Below are positions 48,451 to 59,839 of a stretch of 64,000 bases of DNA, piece after piece. The notes under the pieces are model-generated. The model worked only from the letters and a program-made list of their open reading frames with translations. It was not told where the DNA came from and did no database searches. Within the stretch, counting starts at the first letter, position 1. Every line of letters begins with the position of its first letter. The stretch covers positions 1 through 64,000 of the forward strand of contig NZ_LZJK01000040.1 in the NCBI RefSeq assembly GCF_001667945.1, given 5' to 3'. The DNA comes from Mycolicibacter sinensis. GTDB lineage: Bacteria > Actinomycetota > Actinomycetes > Mycobacteriales > Mycobacteriaceae. The position numbers and the translations under genes are program-made.

Positions 48451-50043
48451 TCAGCCGACGGAACGTGCTGAGCCGGACCAGAATTGGGCGCGCACCGCCT
48501 TCTTGTCCGGCTTACCCAGCGCGGTCACCGGCAGCGATTCAGTGACGATGACCTGCTTGGGTGATTGCACCGACCCCTTGCGCTCTTTGACCGCGGACTG
48601 GATCTCGGCAGTCATCGCGGCGATGGCGGCGGCATCGCTGTCGACACCGGGACGCAGCACCACCACTGCGGTCACCGCCTCGCCCCACTTCTCGTCGGGA
48701 GTGCCGATCACGCACACCTGGGCCACCGACGGATGCTCGGCGATGACATCTTCGACCTCGCGGGGGAACACGTTGAAGCCGCCGGTGACGATCATGTCCT
48801 TGGTGCGGTCGACGATGTAGTAGAACCCGTCTTCGTCCTCGCGGGCCAGGTCGCCGGTGTGCATCCAGCCGCCGGAGAACGTCTCGGCGGTGGCCTCCGG
48901 AAGGTTCCAGTAGCCGCCCGACAGCAGCGGACCGGACACGCAGATCTCCCCGACCTCACCCTGAGCCACCGGGTTGCCGTCGTCACCGAGCAGCGCCACC
49001 CGGGCGAACAGCGTCGGGCGGCCGCAGGAGGTGAGTCGCTTCTGGTCGTGGTCGCCCTTGGCCAGGTAGGTGATCACCATCGGCGCCTCGGACTGACCGT
49101 AGTACTGGGCGAAGATCGGGCCGAAGCGGTCGATGGCCTCCTGGAGCCGGACCGGGTTCATCGCCGAGGCGCCGTAGTACACCGTCTCCAGCGACGACAG
49201 GTCGCGGGTGTGCGAATCGGGGTGATCCAGCAGCGCGTAGATCATCGACGGCACCAGCATGGTGGCGGTGATCTTCTGTTCCTCGATCACCCGCAGCACC
49301 TCGGCGGGATCGAACTTGGTCAGCACCACCAGCTGCCCGCCCTTGACGATCGTCGGCACGAAAAACGCTGCGCCGGCATGTGACAGCGGGGTGCACATCA
49401 AAAACTTCGGGCGCTCGGGCCATTCCCACTCGGCGAGCTGAATCGTCGTCATCGCGGTGATGGATGCGACGGTGCCGATCACGCCCTTGGGTTTTCCGGT
49501 GGTGCCGCCGGTGTAGGTGAGGCCGCCGATGTGGTCTGCGGCCAGGTCCGCGGGCACCAGCGGTTGCGGCTCGTACTTGGCGGCTTCGGCCGCCAGGTCG
49601 ACGGCCTTGCCCTCGAGCTCCGGCGGCACCGGCCCGATGGTCAGCACCTGCCGCAACGTCGGCACCTTCTCCAGCAGGCCCACCGCGCGCTCCACGAAGG
49701 CCGGGGTGGGGTCGATGATCAGCGAGCTGACCTCGGCGTCGGCCAGCACGTAGGCGTGGTCGTCGAGTGACCCCAGCGGGTGAAGTGCGGTGCGCCGATG
49801 TCCGCGGATCTGCCCCGCGCCGATGATCATCAACACCTCGGGACGGTTCAGCGACAGCAGGCCGAACGTGGCGGCACCGAGCCCCTCGAACGCCTGGATG
49901 TACTGGCTGATGCGCTCGGCGAGCTGGCCACCGGTCAGCGTGGTGTCCCCCAGCGCCAGGACCGGGTTGTCCCGGTGGCGCTTGAGGGCGCCCACGGTGA
50001 GATGCCCGGAGTGGACTGGGTGGCGCAAGGACGGCGTCGACAT
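48451..50043 (-). CDS. fadD8: Fatty acyl-CoA ligase, FadD8-like
   Basis: A 530-residue ANL-superfamily ligase. The AMP-binding motif is LTYTGGTTGKPKGVIG. Further motifs are YYGQSEAPMVITY (A4/A5), GWMHTGDLAREDEDGFYYIVDR and the hinge DMIVTGGFNVFPREVED. The catalytic Lys lies near the end (ALGKPDKKAVRA). The sequence closely follows what I recall of M. tuberculosis FadD8 (Rv0551c), including its N-terminus LRHPVHSGHL. About three residues are missing in the loop before FGLLSLNRPEVL. FadD8 lies far away in M. tuberculosis, so this is a rearranged position. Start ATG 50043. Confidence 0.9.
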   Translation of the reverse strand: MSTPSLRHPVHSGHLTVGALKRHRDNPVLALGDTTLTGGQLAERISQYIQAFEGLGAATFGLLSLNRPEVLMIIGAGQIRGHRRTALHPLGSLDDHAYVLADAEVSSLIIDPTPAFVERAVGLLEKVPTLRQVLTIGPVPPELEGKAVDLAAEAAKYEPQPLVPADLAADHIGGLTYTGGTTGKPKGVIGTVASITAMTTIQLAEWEWPERPKFLMCTPLSHAGAAFFVPTIVKGGQLVVLTKFDPAEVLRVIEEQKITATMLVPSMIYALLDHPDSHTRDLSSLETVYYGASAMNPVRLQEAIDRFGPIFAQYYGQSEAPMVITYLAKGDHDQKRLTSCGRPTLFARVALLGDDGNPVAQGEVGEICVSGPLLSGGYWNLPEATAETFSGGWMHTGDLAREDEDGFYYIVDRTKDMIVTGGFNVFPREVEDVIAEHPSVAQVCVIGTPDEKWGEAVTAVVVLRPGVDSDAAAIAAMTAEIQSAVKERKGSVQSPKQVIVTESLPVTALGKPDKKAVRAQFWSGSARSVG

Positions 50044-50116
50044 GGAGTTCCCTCGGCTAGGTGCGCTAACGGTTTGTCGCTGGGGAGATTAACTCCCCGC
50101 CGGCCGGGCGGCGGGG

Positions 50117-50166
50117 TTGACATACCACCGCGCCCAAGAACTACTATTTGCGTATGCATGCAGATA
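50117..50166 (+). promoter_or_regulatory. Promoter and ArsR-type operator of the KmtR-like gene
   Basis: TTGACA (50117-50122) and TACTAT (50142-50147) are spaced by 19 bases, and the -10 ends six bases before the ATG at 50154, so the transcript is probably leaderless. Overlapping the -10 and start is the imperfect dyad TATTTGC (50145-50151) / GCAGATA (50160-50166), six of seven bases symmetric, around GTATGCAT. That is the usual place and shape for an autoregulatory ArsR/SmtB site. Confidence 0.6.
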
Positions 50167-50570
50167 CGGGTGCAACGGACCGGCTGCCGGACGATCAGGT
50201 CGGCCTGATTGTCGAAGTGTTCCGAATGTTGGCTGACGCCACGCGAGTTCAGGTGCTGTGGGCGCTGACCAGCCGGGAGATGTCGGTCAATGAACTCGCC
50301 GAACACGTCGGCAAACCGGCTCCATCGGTCTCACAGCACCTGGCGAAGCTCCGGATGGCTCGGCTGGTGCGCACCCGCCGGGAAGGCACCACGATCTTCT
50401 ACAGCATGGAGAACGAGCACGTCTGCCAGCTGGTCACCGACGCCGTTTTCAACGCTGAGCACGCGGGTCCCGGGGTACCGCCGCATCACCGTGCCGCCAC
50501 CAACCTGCCGGCCGGCGCCGGCCAGGCGTTGCCCGCGCTGGGGCAACGAATCATCGAACAAGGGAGATGA
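50154..50570 (+). CDS. ArsR/SmtB metal-sensing repressor, KmtR-like
   Basis: A 138-residue winged-helix repressor. The DNA-binding helix is KPAPSVSQHLAKLRMARLV (about residues 58-76), followed by the wing RTRREGTTIFYSMENEHV. The N-terminus MHADTGATDRLPDDQ and C-terminal HAGPGVPPHHRAA are like those of mycobacterial KmtR (Rv0827c), a nickel/cobalt sensor. His in both tails could supply the metal site (near GVPPHH). The ATG at 50154 probably starts a leaderless mRNA. The His-rich peptide gene begins six bases after its stop, so it is the first gene of a two-gene metal-responsive operon. Metal specificity is inferred from the KmtR resemblance. Confidence 0.87.
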   Translation: MHADTGATDRLPDDQVGLIVEVFRMLADATRVQVLWALTSREMSVNELAEHVGKPAPSVSQHLAKLRMARLVRTRREGTTIFYSMENEHVCQLVTDAVFNAEHAGPGVPPHHRAATNLPAGAGQALPALGQRIIEQGR

Positions 50571-50576
50571 GCAGTC

Positions 50577-50783
50577 ATGTCGCACCACAACCACGACCAC
50601 GACGCGCCGCATGCGCACGAGCACGCCCACGGCGAGGACACACACGTCCACTTGCACGACACGCATGAGCACGACCACGTCGTTCACGACCACGAGCACA
50701 CCCACGAGGACGGCACCGTGCACAGCCATCCGCATGTGCACCAGGCCGGACTGGAGGATGCGGGCCACGCGCATTCGCACTAA
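50577..50783 (+). CDS. 68-residue histidine-rich metal-binding peptide
   Basis: This protein has 25 histidines in 68 residues, plus many Asp and Glu, in an HxH/DHxH pattern (SHHNHDHDA, DHEHTHEDG, GHAHSH). There is no cysteine, hydrophobic segment or signal peptide, so it should be a cytosolic buffer or chaperone for Ni2+, Co2+ or Zn2+. A good ribosome site (AGGGAGA) lies about ten bases before the ATG at 50577. It directly follows the KmtR-like repressor and is very probably controlled by it. No metal transporter or metallo-enzyme gene is adjacent. Confidence 0.85.
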   Translation: MSHHNHDHDAPHAHEHAHGEDTHVHLHDTHEHDHVVHDHEHTHEDGTVHSHPHVHQAGLEDAGHAHSH

Positions 50784-50795
50784 GGCGGTGGGCGC

Positions 50796-51011
50796 TTAGG
50801 CCGATACGACGATCAACACGATGATGATCGCGACGAGCACGGCCAGTCCCGCCCAGAGCACCAGGCCTGGGGAGACCCGGGACCGCCCCGATGGCGTCAT
50901 CTGCGGGCTGGTGGTCGGCGGGACACCCCACTTTCCCGTCGGTGCTGCACCAGGGGTTTGAGGAGCCGGCGGTGGCGTGGGATCGTCGCCTGGTGTCGGG
51001 TTGGTGGTCAT
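50796..51011 (-). CDS. Small single-helix membrane protein
   Basis: A 71-residue protein: a proline/threonine-rich cytoplasmic N-terminus (about residues 1-45, with DDPTPPPAPQTPG) followed by one membrane helix at the C-terminus (PGLVLWAGLAVLVAIIIVLI). The ATG at 51011 (MTTNPTPG) is preferred over one four codons upstream. I do not recognise the family; such small proline-rich membrane proteins are common in mycobacteria. It lies between the His-rich peptide (convergent) and the tRNA-Val gene. Confidence 0.6.
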   Translation of the reverse strand: MTTNPTPGDDPTPPPAPQTPGAAPTGKWGVPPTTSPQMTPSGRSRVSPGLVLWAGLAVLVAIIIVLIVVSA

Positions 51012-51049
51012 GAGTGGCTGCATTGACCGTCCACCGCGGCGTCAAACAC

Positions 51050-51124
51050 TGGTGGGCGCGGACGGTATCGAACCGCCGACCGCTGGTGTGTAAAACCAGA
51101 GCTCTACCACTGAGCTACGCGCCC
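51050..51124 (-). tRNA. tRNA-Val (anticodon TAC)
   Basis: The reverse strand gives GGGCGCG / CGCGCCC acceptor arms and the D-arm GCTCAGTGGTAGAGC. The anticodon stem CTGGT/ACCAG encloses the loop TTTACAC (anticodon TAC, reading Val GTA). The T-arm has TTCGATA. The discriminator is A at 51053 and the CCA end is encoded (51050-51052). The gene is 75 nt with CCA and has no intron. Confidence 0.96.
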
Positions 51125-51175
51125 TTGCCTCGGGCAGGTTACCCGGCGTGATGCCGGGCGCCCAAAACCGCGGAA

Positions 51176-51637
51176 CTACCCTTTCAGCGCGGCCAGGGCG
51201 TCGACCCACAGCTGCTGGTCGCGCGCCTCGCCGGGCTGCTTCATCTCGGCGAACCGGATGATCCCGGACTTGTCCACCACGAAGGTGCCGCGGTTGGAGA
51301 AGCCGGTGTCGTCGTTGAACACCCCGAACGCCTGGCTGACCGCCCCGTGCGGCCAGAAGTCGGAGAGCACCGGGAATAGGAACCCGCTCTCGGTGGCCCA
51401 GATCTTGTGGGTGGGCGGCGGGCCCACCGAAATGGCCAGCGCCACGCTGTCGTCGCCTGTGTAGGTGGGCAGGTGATCGCGCAACTGGTCGAGCTCGCCC
51501 TGGCAGATTCCGGTGAACGCCAGCGGAAAGAACACCAGCAGGACGTTCTTGTCACCGCGGAAGCTGCTCAGCGTGACCGGCTGCTGATCCTGGTCTTTGA
51601 GGGTGAAATCGGGAGCTTCGGTACCGACTTCCAACAT
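51176..51637 (-). CDS. ahpE: One-cysteine peroxiredoxin AhpE
   Basis: A 153-residue peroxiredoxin with the peroxidatic Cys45 in PLAFTGICQGEL (PxxxTxxC form) and no resolving cysteine. This is the AhpE type, reduced by mycoredoxin and mycothiol. Length equals the M. tuberculosis enzyme (Rv2238c). TESGFLFPVLSDFWPHGAVSQAFG and NRGTFVVDKSGIIRF follow as expected. The ATG at 51637 shares one base with the stop of the upstream DUF3052 gene, so the two are cotranscribed. It detoxifies fatty acid hydroperoxides and peroxynitrite in the cytosol. Confidence 0.94.
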   Translation of the reverse strand: MLEVGTEAPDFTLKDQDQQPVTLSSFRGDKNVLLVFFPLAFTGICQGELDQLRDHLPTYTGDDSVALAISVGPPPTHKIWATESGFLFPVLSDFWPHGAVSQAFGVFNDDTGFSNRGTFVVDKSGIIRFAEMKQPGEARDQQLWVDALAALKG

Positions 51638-52080
51638 CAGCGCTTTCCCGTCCGTGATTTGGGTTGAACCAATCGACTGGCGCTCCAGTCCCCGAGATTG
51701 ACCGACGAGGTCGGCATCAGGCCGGCGGTCGGGGCCGCCTCGGCGATCTCGGCGGGTTGCACGTGCCCGGACCGGCCGGTCTTGGGCGTGAGCACCCAGA
51801 TCACGCCGTCGTCGGCCAGCGCGGTGATCGCGTCCATCAGGGTGTCCACCAGGTCCCCGTCGCCGTCGCGCCACCACAGCAGCACCACGTCGACCACCTC
51901 GTCGGTGTCTTCGTCGAGCAGTTCGCTGCCGCAGGCCTCTTCGACGTCGGCACGGATGTCGTCGTCGGCGTCGTCGTCCCAGCCGAACTCCTGGACCAAC
52001 TGCTTGCTCTGGATGCCCAGTTTGCGGGCGAAGTTCGGGGCGTTATCCGCCGCGACCACCGTGTGACCTCCTTCGATCAT
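51637..52080 (-). CDS. DUF3052 protein
   Basis: A 147-residue acidic protein of the actinobacterial DUF3052 family (Rv2239c homologue). It contains [41 protein letters not shown] and [18 protein letters not shown], and ends in [11 protein letters not shown]. Function is unknown. It sits directly upstream of ahpE with a one-base overlap, a conserved pairing in mycobacteria that hints at a link with redox defence. A slightly longer N-terminus is possible, but the ATG at 52080 is the best start. Confidence 0.87.
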   Translation of the reverse strand: MIEGGHTVVAADNAPNFARKLGIQSKQLVQEFGWDDDADDDIRADVEEACGSELLDEDTDEVVDVVLLWWRDGDGDLVDTLMDAITALADDGVIWVLTPKTGRSGHVQPAEIAEAAPTAGLMPTSSVNLGDWSASRLVQPKSRTGKR

Positions 52081-52125
52081 CAGCGCGCCGTGTATTGGGC
52101 ATCATCGTTGCACAGCACCGGGCAC

Positions 52126-52713
52126 TTAGAAGGCTCGGCACAGCTGCATTCCCTTCTCCCTCGCCCGGTTCAATTCGTCTTTGCGGGAGTTGTACACCGA
52201 GACCGGCGCCTTGGTCGAAATCGCGTTCGCCACGCCCCGGGCGGCTTCGGCATACGTGGTGAACGCGTCCTTGAGCTCTGCGGACAGCTTTTCGTTGATG
52301 GCGCCGGCCACCTCGTCGGCGCTGTGGTTGAGCGCCTCGACGGCCGGCCCGGCGGTTCCGGGGATGTCGCCGCCGTTGTTGAACGCCTCCACGTACTTGT
52401 TCACGGTGTCCACGGCGTCGCTGCTGCTCGAGGCGAATCTGCCGCATGCCCCGCGCACGGCCTGGGTGGTCATCGACTGCTGGCGCTGGGTCTCGCGAAT
52501 ACTCGAGGTCGCCTCCGAGGCCGACACCGACGCCGAGACCGAGGAGCGGTAGGCCGGCGCGGCCGACGTGTCCGCCTGAGGGTTCCCACCGATGATGCTG
52601 GTACAGCCGACGACGCCCATCGCGACCGCCGCGGTTCCACCAGCAACCAGCGCACCCAGCCGGGCGTGTCGCCGCGCCCGCCCACGCGGGACGGTCCGCC
52701 ATCCGGTCAGCAC
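52126..52713 (-). CDS. Putative lipoprotein
   Basis: A 195-residue exported protein with a basic N-terminus ([12 protein letters not shown]), a hydrophobic core and a lipobox-like VVGC near residue 37, so probably a lipoprotein. The mature part is Ser/Ala-rich at first, then helical ([36 protein letters not shown]). It holds two cysteines (GACGRF and the C-terminal LCRAF) that could form a disulfide. It corresponds in position to Rv2240c. No function is known. It is divergent from aceE, with about 190 bases between starts. Confidence 0.75.
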   Translation of the reverse strand: MLTGWRTVPRGRARRHARLGALVAGGTAAVAMGVVGCTSIIGGNPQADTSAAPAYRSSVSASVSASEATSSIRETQRQQSMTTQAVRGACGRFASSSSDAVDTVNKYVEAFNNGGDIPGTAGPAVEALNHSADEVAGAINEKLSAELKDAFTTYAEAARGVANAISTKAPVSVYNSRKDELNRAREKGMQLCRAF

Positions 52714-52905
52714 AACCTCAGACGTTACCGCGTAGCGGCGCGCGGGCCGAGATCAACCCACCCCCCACCTGTCACTCACCCACCGCCGGTCCCGGGCCAG
52801 GTGGGGCAGGATAGAAAAGACGGGGCCGACGAAGCGATCGGTCCGGTGTCGTTCTGGCCACAAGCCGGGAGACACGTCTTCACCTCCAAACCAAGGAGTA
52901 ATGCG

Positions 52906-55695
<2,790 letters not shown>

Positions 55696-55747
55696 CCGAC
55701 GCTGCTCCTTGTTGGGAATCGCCAGAAATCAGGCGTAGCTTTTAGGC

Positions 55748-57058
55748 ATGGCTGACAACAGCACGGGTGGTCCGGTCCTGCCGCGGTCCACGCTGGATCT
55801 GCTGAGCACGGTCCCGGACACCCTGCTGCGCAGGCTCAAGCAGTATTCGGGCCGGCTGGCCACCGAGGCGGTGTCGGCGATGGGCGAACGGCTGCCGTTC
55901 TTCGCCGACCTGGAGGCCTCCCAACGCGCCAGCGTCGCGCTGGTGGTGCAGACCGCCGTGGTCAACTTCGCCGAATGGATGCATGATCCGCACGGCAACG
56001 TCAGCCACACCGCGCAGGCCTTCGAGCTGGTGCCCCAGGAGCTGACCCGGCACATCGCCCTGCGCCACACCGTGGACATGGTGCGGGTCACCATGGAGTT
56101 CTTCGAGGAGGTCGTGCCGATGCTGGCCCGCTCCGAGGAGCAGGTGACCGCGCTGACGGTGGGCATCCTCAAGTACAGCCGCGACCTGGCCTTCACCGCC
56201 GCCTCGGCCTACGCCGACGCCGCCGAGGCGCGGGGCACCTGGGACTCCCGGATGGAGGCCAGCGTGGTGGACGCCGTGGTGCGAGGTGACACCGGTCCGG
56301 AGCTGCTGAGCCGGGCGGCGGCCCTGAACTGGGACACCACCGCACCGGCCACCGTCGTGGTGGGCACCGCGCCGCCCGGCCCGGATGCCTTCTCCGGCCA
56401 AAAGGCCAGTCAGGACGTCCGCGACGTCGCCGAACGCCACGGCCGCGCCGCGCTGACCGACGTACACGGCACCTGGCTGGTGGCGATCGTGTCCGGCCCG
56501 CTGTCACCGACGCAGAAGTTCCTCGCTGACCTGCTGGGCGCGTTCTCCGACGGGCCGGTGGTGATCGGCCCGACCGCACCGACACTGACCGCGGCCTACC
56601 ACAGCGCCAGCGAGGCGATCTCCGGGATGAACGCCGTGGTCGGCTGGACCGGAGCCCCGCGGCCGGTGCTGGCCCGCGAGCTGCTGCCCGAGCGGGCCCT
56701 GATCGGGGACCCCGCGGCGATTGCGGCCCTGCACACCGACGTGATGCGGCCCCTGGCCGAGGCCGGGCCGTCCCTGACCGAAACGCTGGACGCCTACCTG
56801 GACTGTGGCGGCGCGATCGAAGCCTGCTCCCGAAAGTTGTTCGTTCATCCAAACACTGTCCGCTACCGACTCAAGCGGATCGCGGACTTCACCGGTCGCG
56901 ACCCCACCCAACCGCGCGACGCCTACGTGCTGCGGGTGGCCGCCACCGTCGGCCGGCTGGCCAACCAGGCCCAGCAAGCCAGCTTCAGCAGCGCATCGGT
57001 GACATACGTCACCCAACCGGCGGCCGCGGCCGTACCCGACGAGCATCAGGTCGGCTGA
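55748..57058 (+). CDS. mabR: FAS-II transcriptional regulator MabR (PucR/CdaR type)
   Basis: A 436-residue regulator. Residues 1 to about 170 form the N-terminal RsbRD-like helical domain (LRRLKQYSGRLATEAVSAM, ELTRHIALRHTVDMVRVTMEFFEE). About 185-330 is a GGDEF-like middle domain. The C-terminal PucR helix-turn-helix is LDAYLDCGGAIEACSRKLFV then HPNTVRYRLKRIADFTGRD. The M. tuberculosis homologue Rv2242 (MabR) is essential and binds the fasII promoter. Here it also stands directly upstream of fabD, and the intergenic region holds a TTTTGT/ACAAAA dyad. Start ATG 55748. Confidence 0.93.
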   Translation: MADNSTGGPVLPRSTLDLLSTVPDTLLRRLKQYSGRLATEAVSAMGERLPFFADLEASQRASVALVVQTAVVNFAEWMHDPHGNVSHTAQAFELVPQELTRHIALRHTVDMVRVTMEFFEEVVPMLARSEEQVTALTVGILKYSRDLAFTAASAYADAAEARGTWDSRMEASVVDAVVRGDTGPELLSRAAALNWDTTAPATVVVGTAPPGPDAFSGQKASQDVRDVAERHGRAALTDVHGTWLVAIVSGPLSPTQKFLADLLGAFSDGPVVIGPTAPTLTAAYHSASEAISGMNAVVGWTGAPRPVLARELLPERALIGDPAAIAALHTDVMRPLAEAGPSLTETLDAYLDCGGAIEACSRKLFVHPNTVRYRLKRIADFTGRDPTQPRDAYVLRVAATVGRLANQAQQASFSSASVTYVTQPAAAAVPDEHQVG

Positions 57059-57155
57059 GGCGGGCATGGCGGCGTGCCCGGGGAGGCTTCCGGCCAGCTG
57101 ACGCCGGCCGGCGGTTGTCGCAGGACGGTATCGAAGATGTCGCATAAGAGGACAG

Positions 57156-57176
57156 TTTTGTAGGACCTCCACAAAA
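57156..57176. promoter_or_regulatory. Probable MabR operator upstream of the FAS-II operon
   Basis: TTTTGT (57156-57161) and ACAAAA (57171-57176) form a perfect dyad around nine bases, 67 bases upstream of the fabD GTG. A palindrome of this kind in the fasII promoter is what I recall as the MabR target. A degenerate second copy sharing TAGGACNTCC lies at 57199-57216. The surrounding 57130-57240 region is AT-rich and contains the promoter. Confidence 0.7.
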
Positions 57177-57242
57177 ACATAAGACAATGTTCATAATCTA
57201 GGACATCCTGCAAAACGCGCTTCACAATGTTCTCTTAAAGAC

Positions 57243-58163
57243 GTGATTGCGTTGCTCGCTCCCGGACAGGGATCGCAGACCCCCGGCATGTTGTCGCCGT
57301 GGCTCGAGACGCCGGATGCCGGTGAGGCTCGAGCCCAGCTGGCCGCATGGTCGACCATCAGCGGCCTGGATCTCGTCGCGCTGGGGACCACCGCAACCGC
57401 CGAGGAGATCACCGACACGGCGGTCACCCAGCCGCTGGTGGTGGCGGCAACGCTGCTCGCCTACGCCGAGCTGGCCAAGCGCAGGAACAACGCGGACCTG
57501 GGCGATGTCATCGTGGCCGGCCACTCCGTCGGCGAGATCGCCGCCTACGCCATTGCCGGCGTGCTCTCCCCCGACGACGCCATCATGCTGGCCGCCATCC
57601 GCGGCCGGGAGATGGCCAAGGCCTGCGCACTCGAGCCGACCGGCATGGCGGCCGTGCTGGGCGGCGACGAAGCCGAGGTGCTGGCCCGCCTCGAGCAGCT
57701 CGACCTGACCCCGGCCAACCGCAACGCTGCCGGCCAGATCGTCGCCGCCGGCCCCGTGCCCGCCTTGGACAAACTCGCCGAGGACCCACCCGCCAAGGCG
57801 CGGGTGCGTAAGCTGGCGACCGCGGGGGCGTTCCACACGCAGTACATGGCTCCCGCGTTGGAGGCCTACTCCGCCGCGGCGGCCCAGGTCACCACCGCAG
57901 AACCCACCGCCACGCTGTTGTCCAACCGCGACGGGCAGCCGGTGGCCTCGGCGGCTGAGGCGATGGATCACCTGGTCGCGCAGCTGACCCGGCCGGTGCG
58001 CTGGGACCTGTGCACCGAGACGCTCCGTTCTCGCGGAGTGACGGCGATCGTGGAATTCCCGCCCGCGGGAACCCTGGCCGGCATCGCCAAACGCGAACTT
58101 CGGGGGACACCGACGCACGCCGTCAAGTCCCCCGCGGATCTGGACGGGCTCCCCGAGTTCTAG
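57243..58163 (+). CDS. fabD: Malonyl-CoA:ACP transacylase (FabD)
   Basis: FabD loads malonyl groups onto AcpM for FAS-II elongation of mycolate precursors. The 306-residue enzyme begins MIALLAPGQGSQTPGML. The active serine is in IVAGHSVGEIAAYA (about residue 95), and the catalytic His is in AGAFHTQYM. Further along is NRNAAGQIVAAG. The start is GTG at 57243, the first gene of the fabD-acpM-kasA-kasB-accD6 operon. Confidence 0.96.
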   Translation: MIALLAPGQGSQTPGMLSPWLETPDAGEARAQLAAWSTISGLDLVALGTTATAEEITDTAVTQPLVVAATLLAYAELAKRRNNADLGDVIVAGHSVGEIAAYAIAGVLSPDDAIMLAAIRGREMAKACALEPTGMAAVLGGDEAEVLARLEQLDLTPANRNAAGQIVAAGPVPALDKLAEDPPAKARVRKLATAGAFHTQYMAPALEAYSAAAAQVTTAEPTATLLSNRDGQPVASAAEAMDHLVAQLTRPVRWDLCTETLRSRGVTAIVEFPPAGTLAGIAKRELRGTPTHAVKSPADLDGLPEF

Positions 58164-58244
58164 GCCCGCTTCCAAAGCTGCACAACCAGATACGCAGTTA
58201 TCAACCCGCACACCCCGTGCGGAACCAACCGAAGGGAACACACT

Positions 58245-58547
58245 GTGCCTGCCAGTCAGGAAGAAATCATCGCCGGTCTCGCCGAGATCATCGAAGAGGT
58301 GACCGGTATCGAGCCGTCTGAGGTCACCGTCGAGAAGTCCTTCGTCGACGACCTGGACATCGACTCGCTGTCCATGGTGGAGATCGCCGTGCAGACCGAG
58401 GACAAGTACGGCGTCAAGATCCCCGACGAAGACCTCGCCGGTCTGCGCACCGTCGGCGACGTGGTCGCCTACATCCAGAAGCTCGAGGCCGAGAACCCCG
58501 AAGCTGCCGCCGCGCTGCGCGAGAAGTTCTCGTCGGAAAGCAACTGA
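58245..58547 (+). CDS. acpM: Meromycolate acyl carrier protein (AcpM)
   Basis: A 100-residue acyl carrier protein with the phosphopantetheine site at Ser41 ([19 protein letters not shown]). It ends [11 protein letters not shown], about 15 residues shorter than what I recall of M. tuberculosis AcpM, whose long C-terminal tail is partly missing. It carries growing meromycolate chains between KasA, KasB, MabA, HadABC and InhA. GTG start with GAAGGGA upstream. kasA begins two bases after its stop. Confidence 0.96.
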   Translation: MPASQEEIIAGLAEIIEEVTGIEPSEVTVEKSFVDDLDIDSLSMVEIAVQTEDKYGVKIPDEDLAGLRTVGDVVAYIQKLEAENPEAAAALREKFSSESN

Positions 58548-58549
58548 CC

Positions 58550-59803
58550 GTGTCCACGAAGCCTTCGACGGCCAACGGCGGTTACCCCAGTGTGGTGGTA
58601 ACCGCCGTTGAGGCCACCACTTCAATCGCGGCGGACGTCGAGAGCACGTGGAAGGGCCTGCTGGCCGGAGAGAGTGGGATCCACGTCCTCGAGGACGAGT
58701 TCGTCACCAAATGGGATCTGCCGGTCAAGATCGGCGGCCACCTGAAGGACCCGGTCGACGACCACATGGGCCGGCTGGACATGCGCCGCATGTCCTACGT
58801 CCAGCGGATGGCCAAGCTGCTCAGCACCCGCCTATGGGAGAACGCCGGCTCGCCGGAGGTGGACCCGGACCGGTTCGCCGTGGTGATCGGCACCGGCCTG
58901 GGCGGCGGCGAGAAGATCGTCGAGACCTACGACCTGATGAACGAGGGCGGCCCCCGTAAGGTGTCGCCGCTAGCCGTTCAGATGATCATGCCCAACGGCG
59001 CCGCTGCGGTGGTCGGCCTGCAACTGGGCGCCCGCGCCGGGGTCATCACTCCGGTATCGGCCTGCTCGTCGGGTTCGGAGGCGATCGCCCACGCCTGGCG
59101 GCAGATCGTCATGGGTGACGCGGACTTCGCGGTCTGCGGCGGTGTCGAGGGCGGCATCGAGGCGCTGCCGATCGCGGCGTTCTCGATGATGCGCGCGATG
59201 TCGACCCGCAACGACGACCCCGAGGGCGCCTCGCGGCCGTTCGACAAGAACCGGGACGGGTTCGTGTTCGGCGAGGCCGGCGCGATGATGATCATCGAGA
59301 CCGAGGAGCACGCCAAGGCTCGCGGCGCCAAGCCGCTGGCGCGGCTGATGGGTGCCGGGATCACCTCCGACGCCTTCCACATGGTGGCGCCGGGGCCTGA
59401 CGGCAAGCGGGCCGGCCGGGCGATGACGCGGTCGCTGGAGCTGGCGGGTCTGTCCGCCAAGGACGTCGACCACATCAATGCGCACGGGACGGCGACTCCG
59501 ATCGGCGACACCGCCGAGGCCAACGCGATTCGGGAAGCCGGTTGCGAGCACGCCGCGGTGTACGCGCCCAAGTCGGCGCTCGGCCACTCCATTGGTGCGG
59601 TCGGTGCGCTGGAGTCGGTGCTCACGGTGCTCACGCTGCGTGACGGGGTCATCCCGCCGACGCTGAACTACGAGACGCCGGACCCCGAGATCGACCTCGA
59701 CATCGTCGCGGGCGAACCCCGTTACGGCGACTACAAGTACGCCATCAACAACTCATTCGGATTCGGTGGGCACAACGTCGCGCTCGCCTTCGGGCGGTAC
59801 TGA
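58550..59803 (+). CDS. kasA: Beta-ketoacyl-ACP synthase KasA
   Basis: A 417-residue condensing enzyme of FAS-II that extends acyl-AcpM chains in the early meromycolate cycles. The Cys-His-His active site is complete: Cys172 ([10 protein letters not shown]), His312 (NAHGTATP) and His346 ([10 protein letters not shown]). The C-terminal [15 protein letters not shown] is standard. KasA is the target of thiolactomycin. GTG start at 58550, immediately after acpM. Confidence 0.96.
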   Translation: MSTKPSTANGGYPSVVVTAVEATTSIAADVESTWKGLLAGESGIHVLEDEFVTKWDLPVKIGGHLKDPVDDHMGRLDMRRMSYVQRMAKLLSTRLWENAGSPEVDPDRFAVVIGTGLGGGEKIVETYDLMNEGGPRKVSPLAVQMIMPNGAAAVVGLQLGARAGVITPVSACSSGSEAIAHAWRQIVMGDADFAVCGGVEGGIEALPIAAFSMMRAMSTRNDDPEGASRPFDKNRDGFVFGEAGAMMIIETEEHAKARGAKPLARLMGAGITSDAFHMVAPGPDGKRAGRAMTRSLELAGLSAKDVDHINAHGTATPIGDTAEANAIREAGCEHAAVYAPKSALGHSIGAVGALESVLTVLTLRDGVIPPTLNYETPDPEIDLDIVAGEPRYGDYKYAINNSFGFGGHNVALAFGRY

Positions 59804-59839
59804 TACACCGGTACCAAGAGAGGGAAGTTCGCTACAGCC

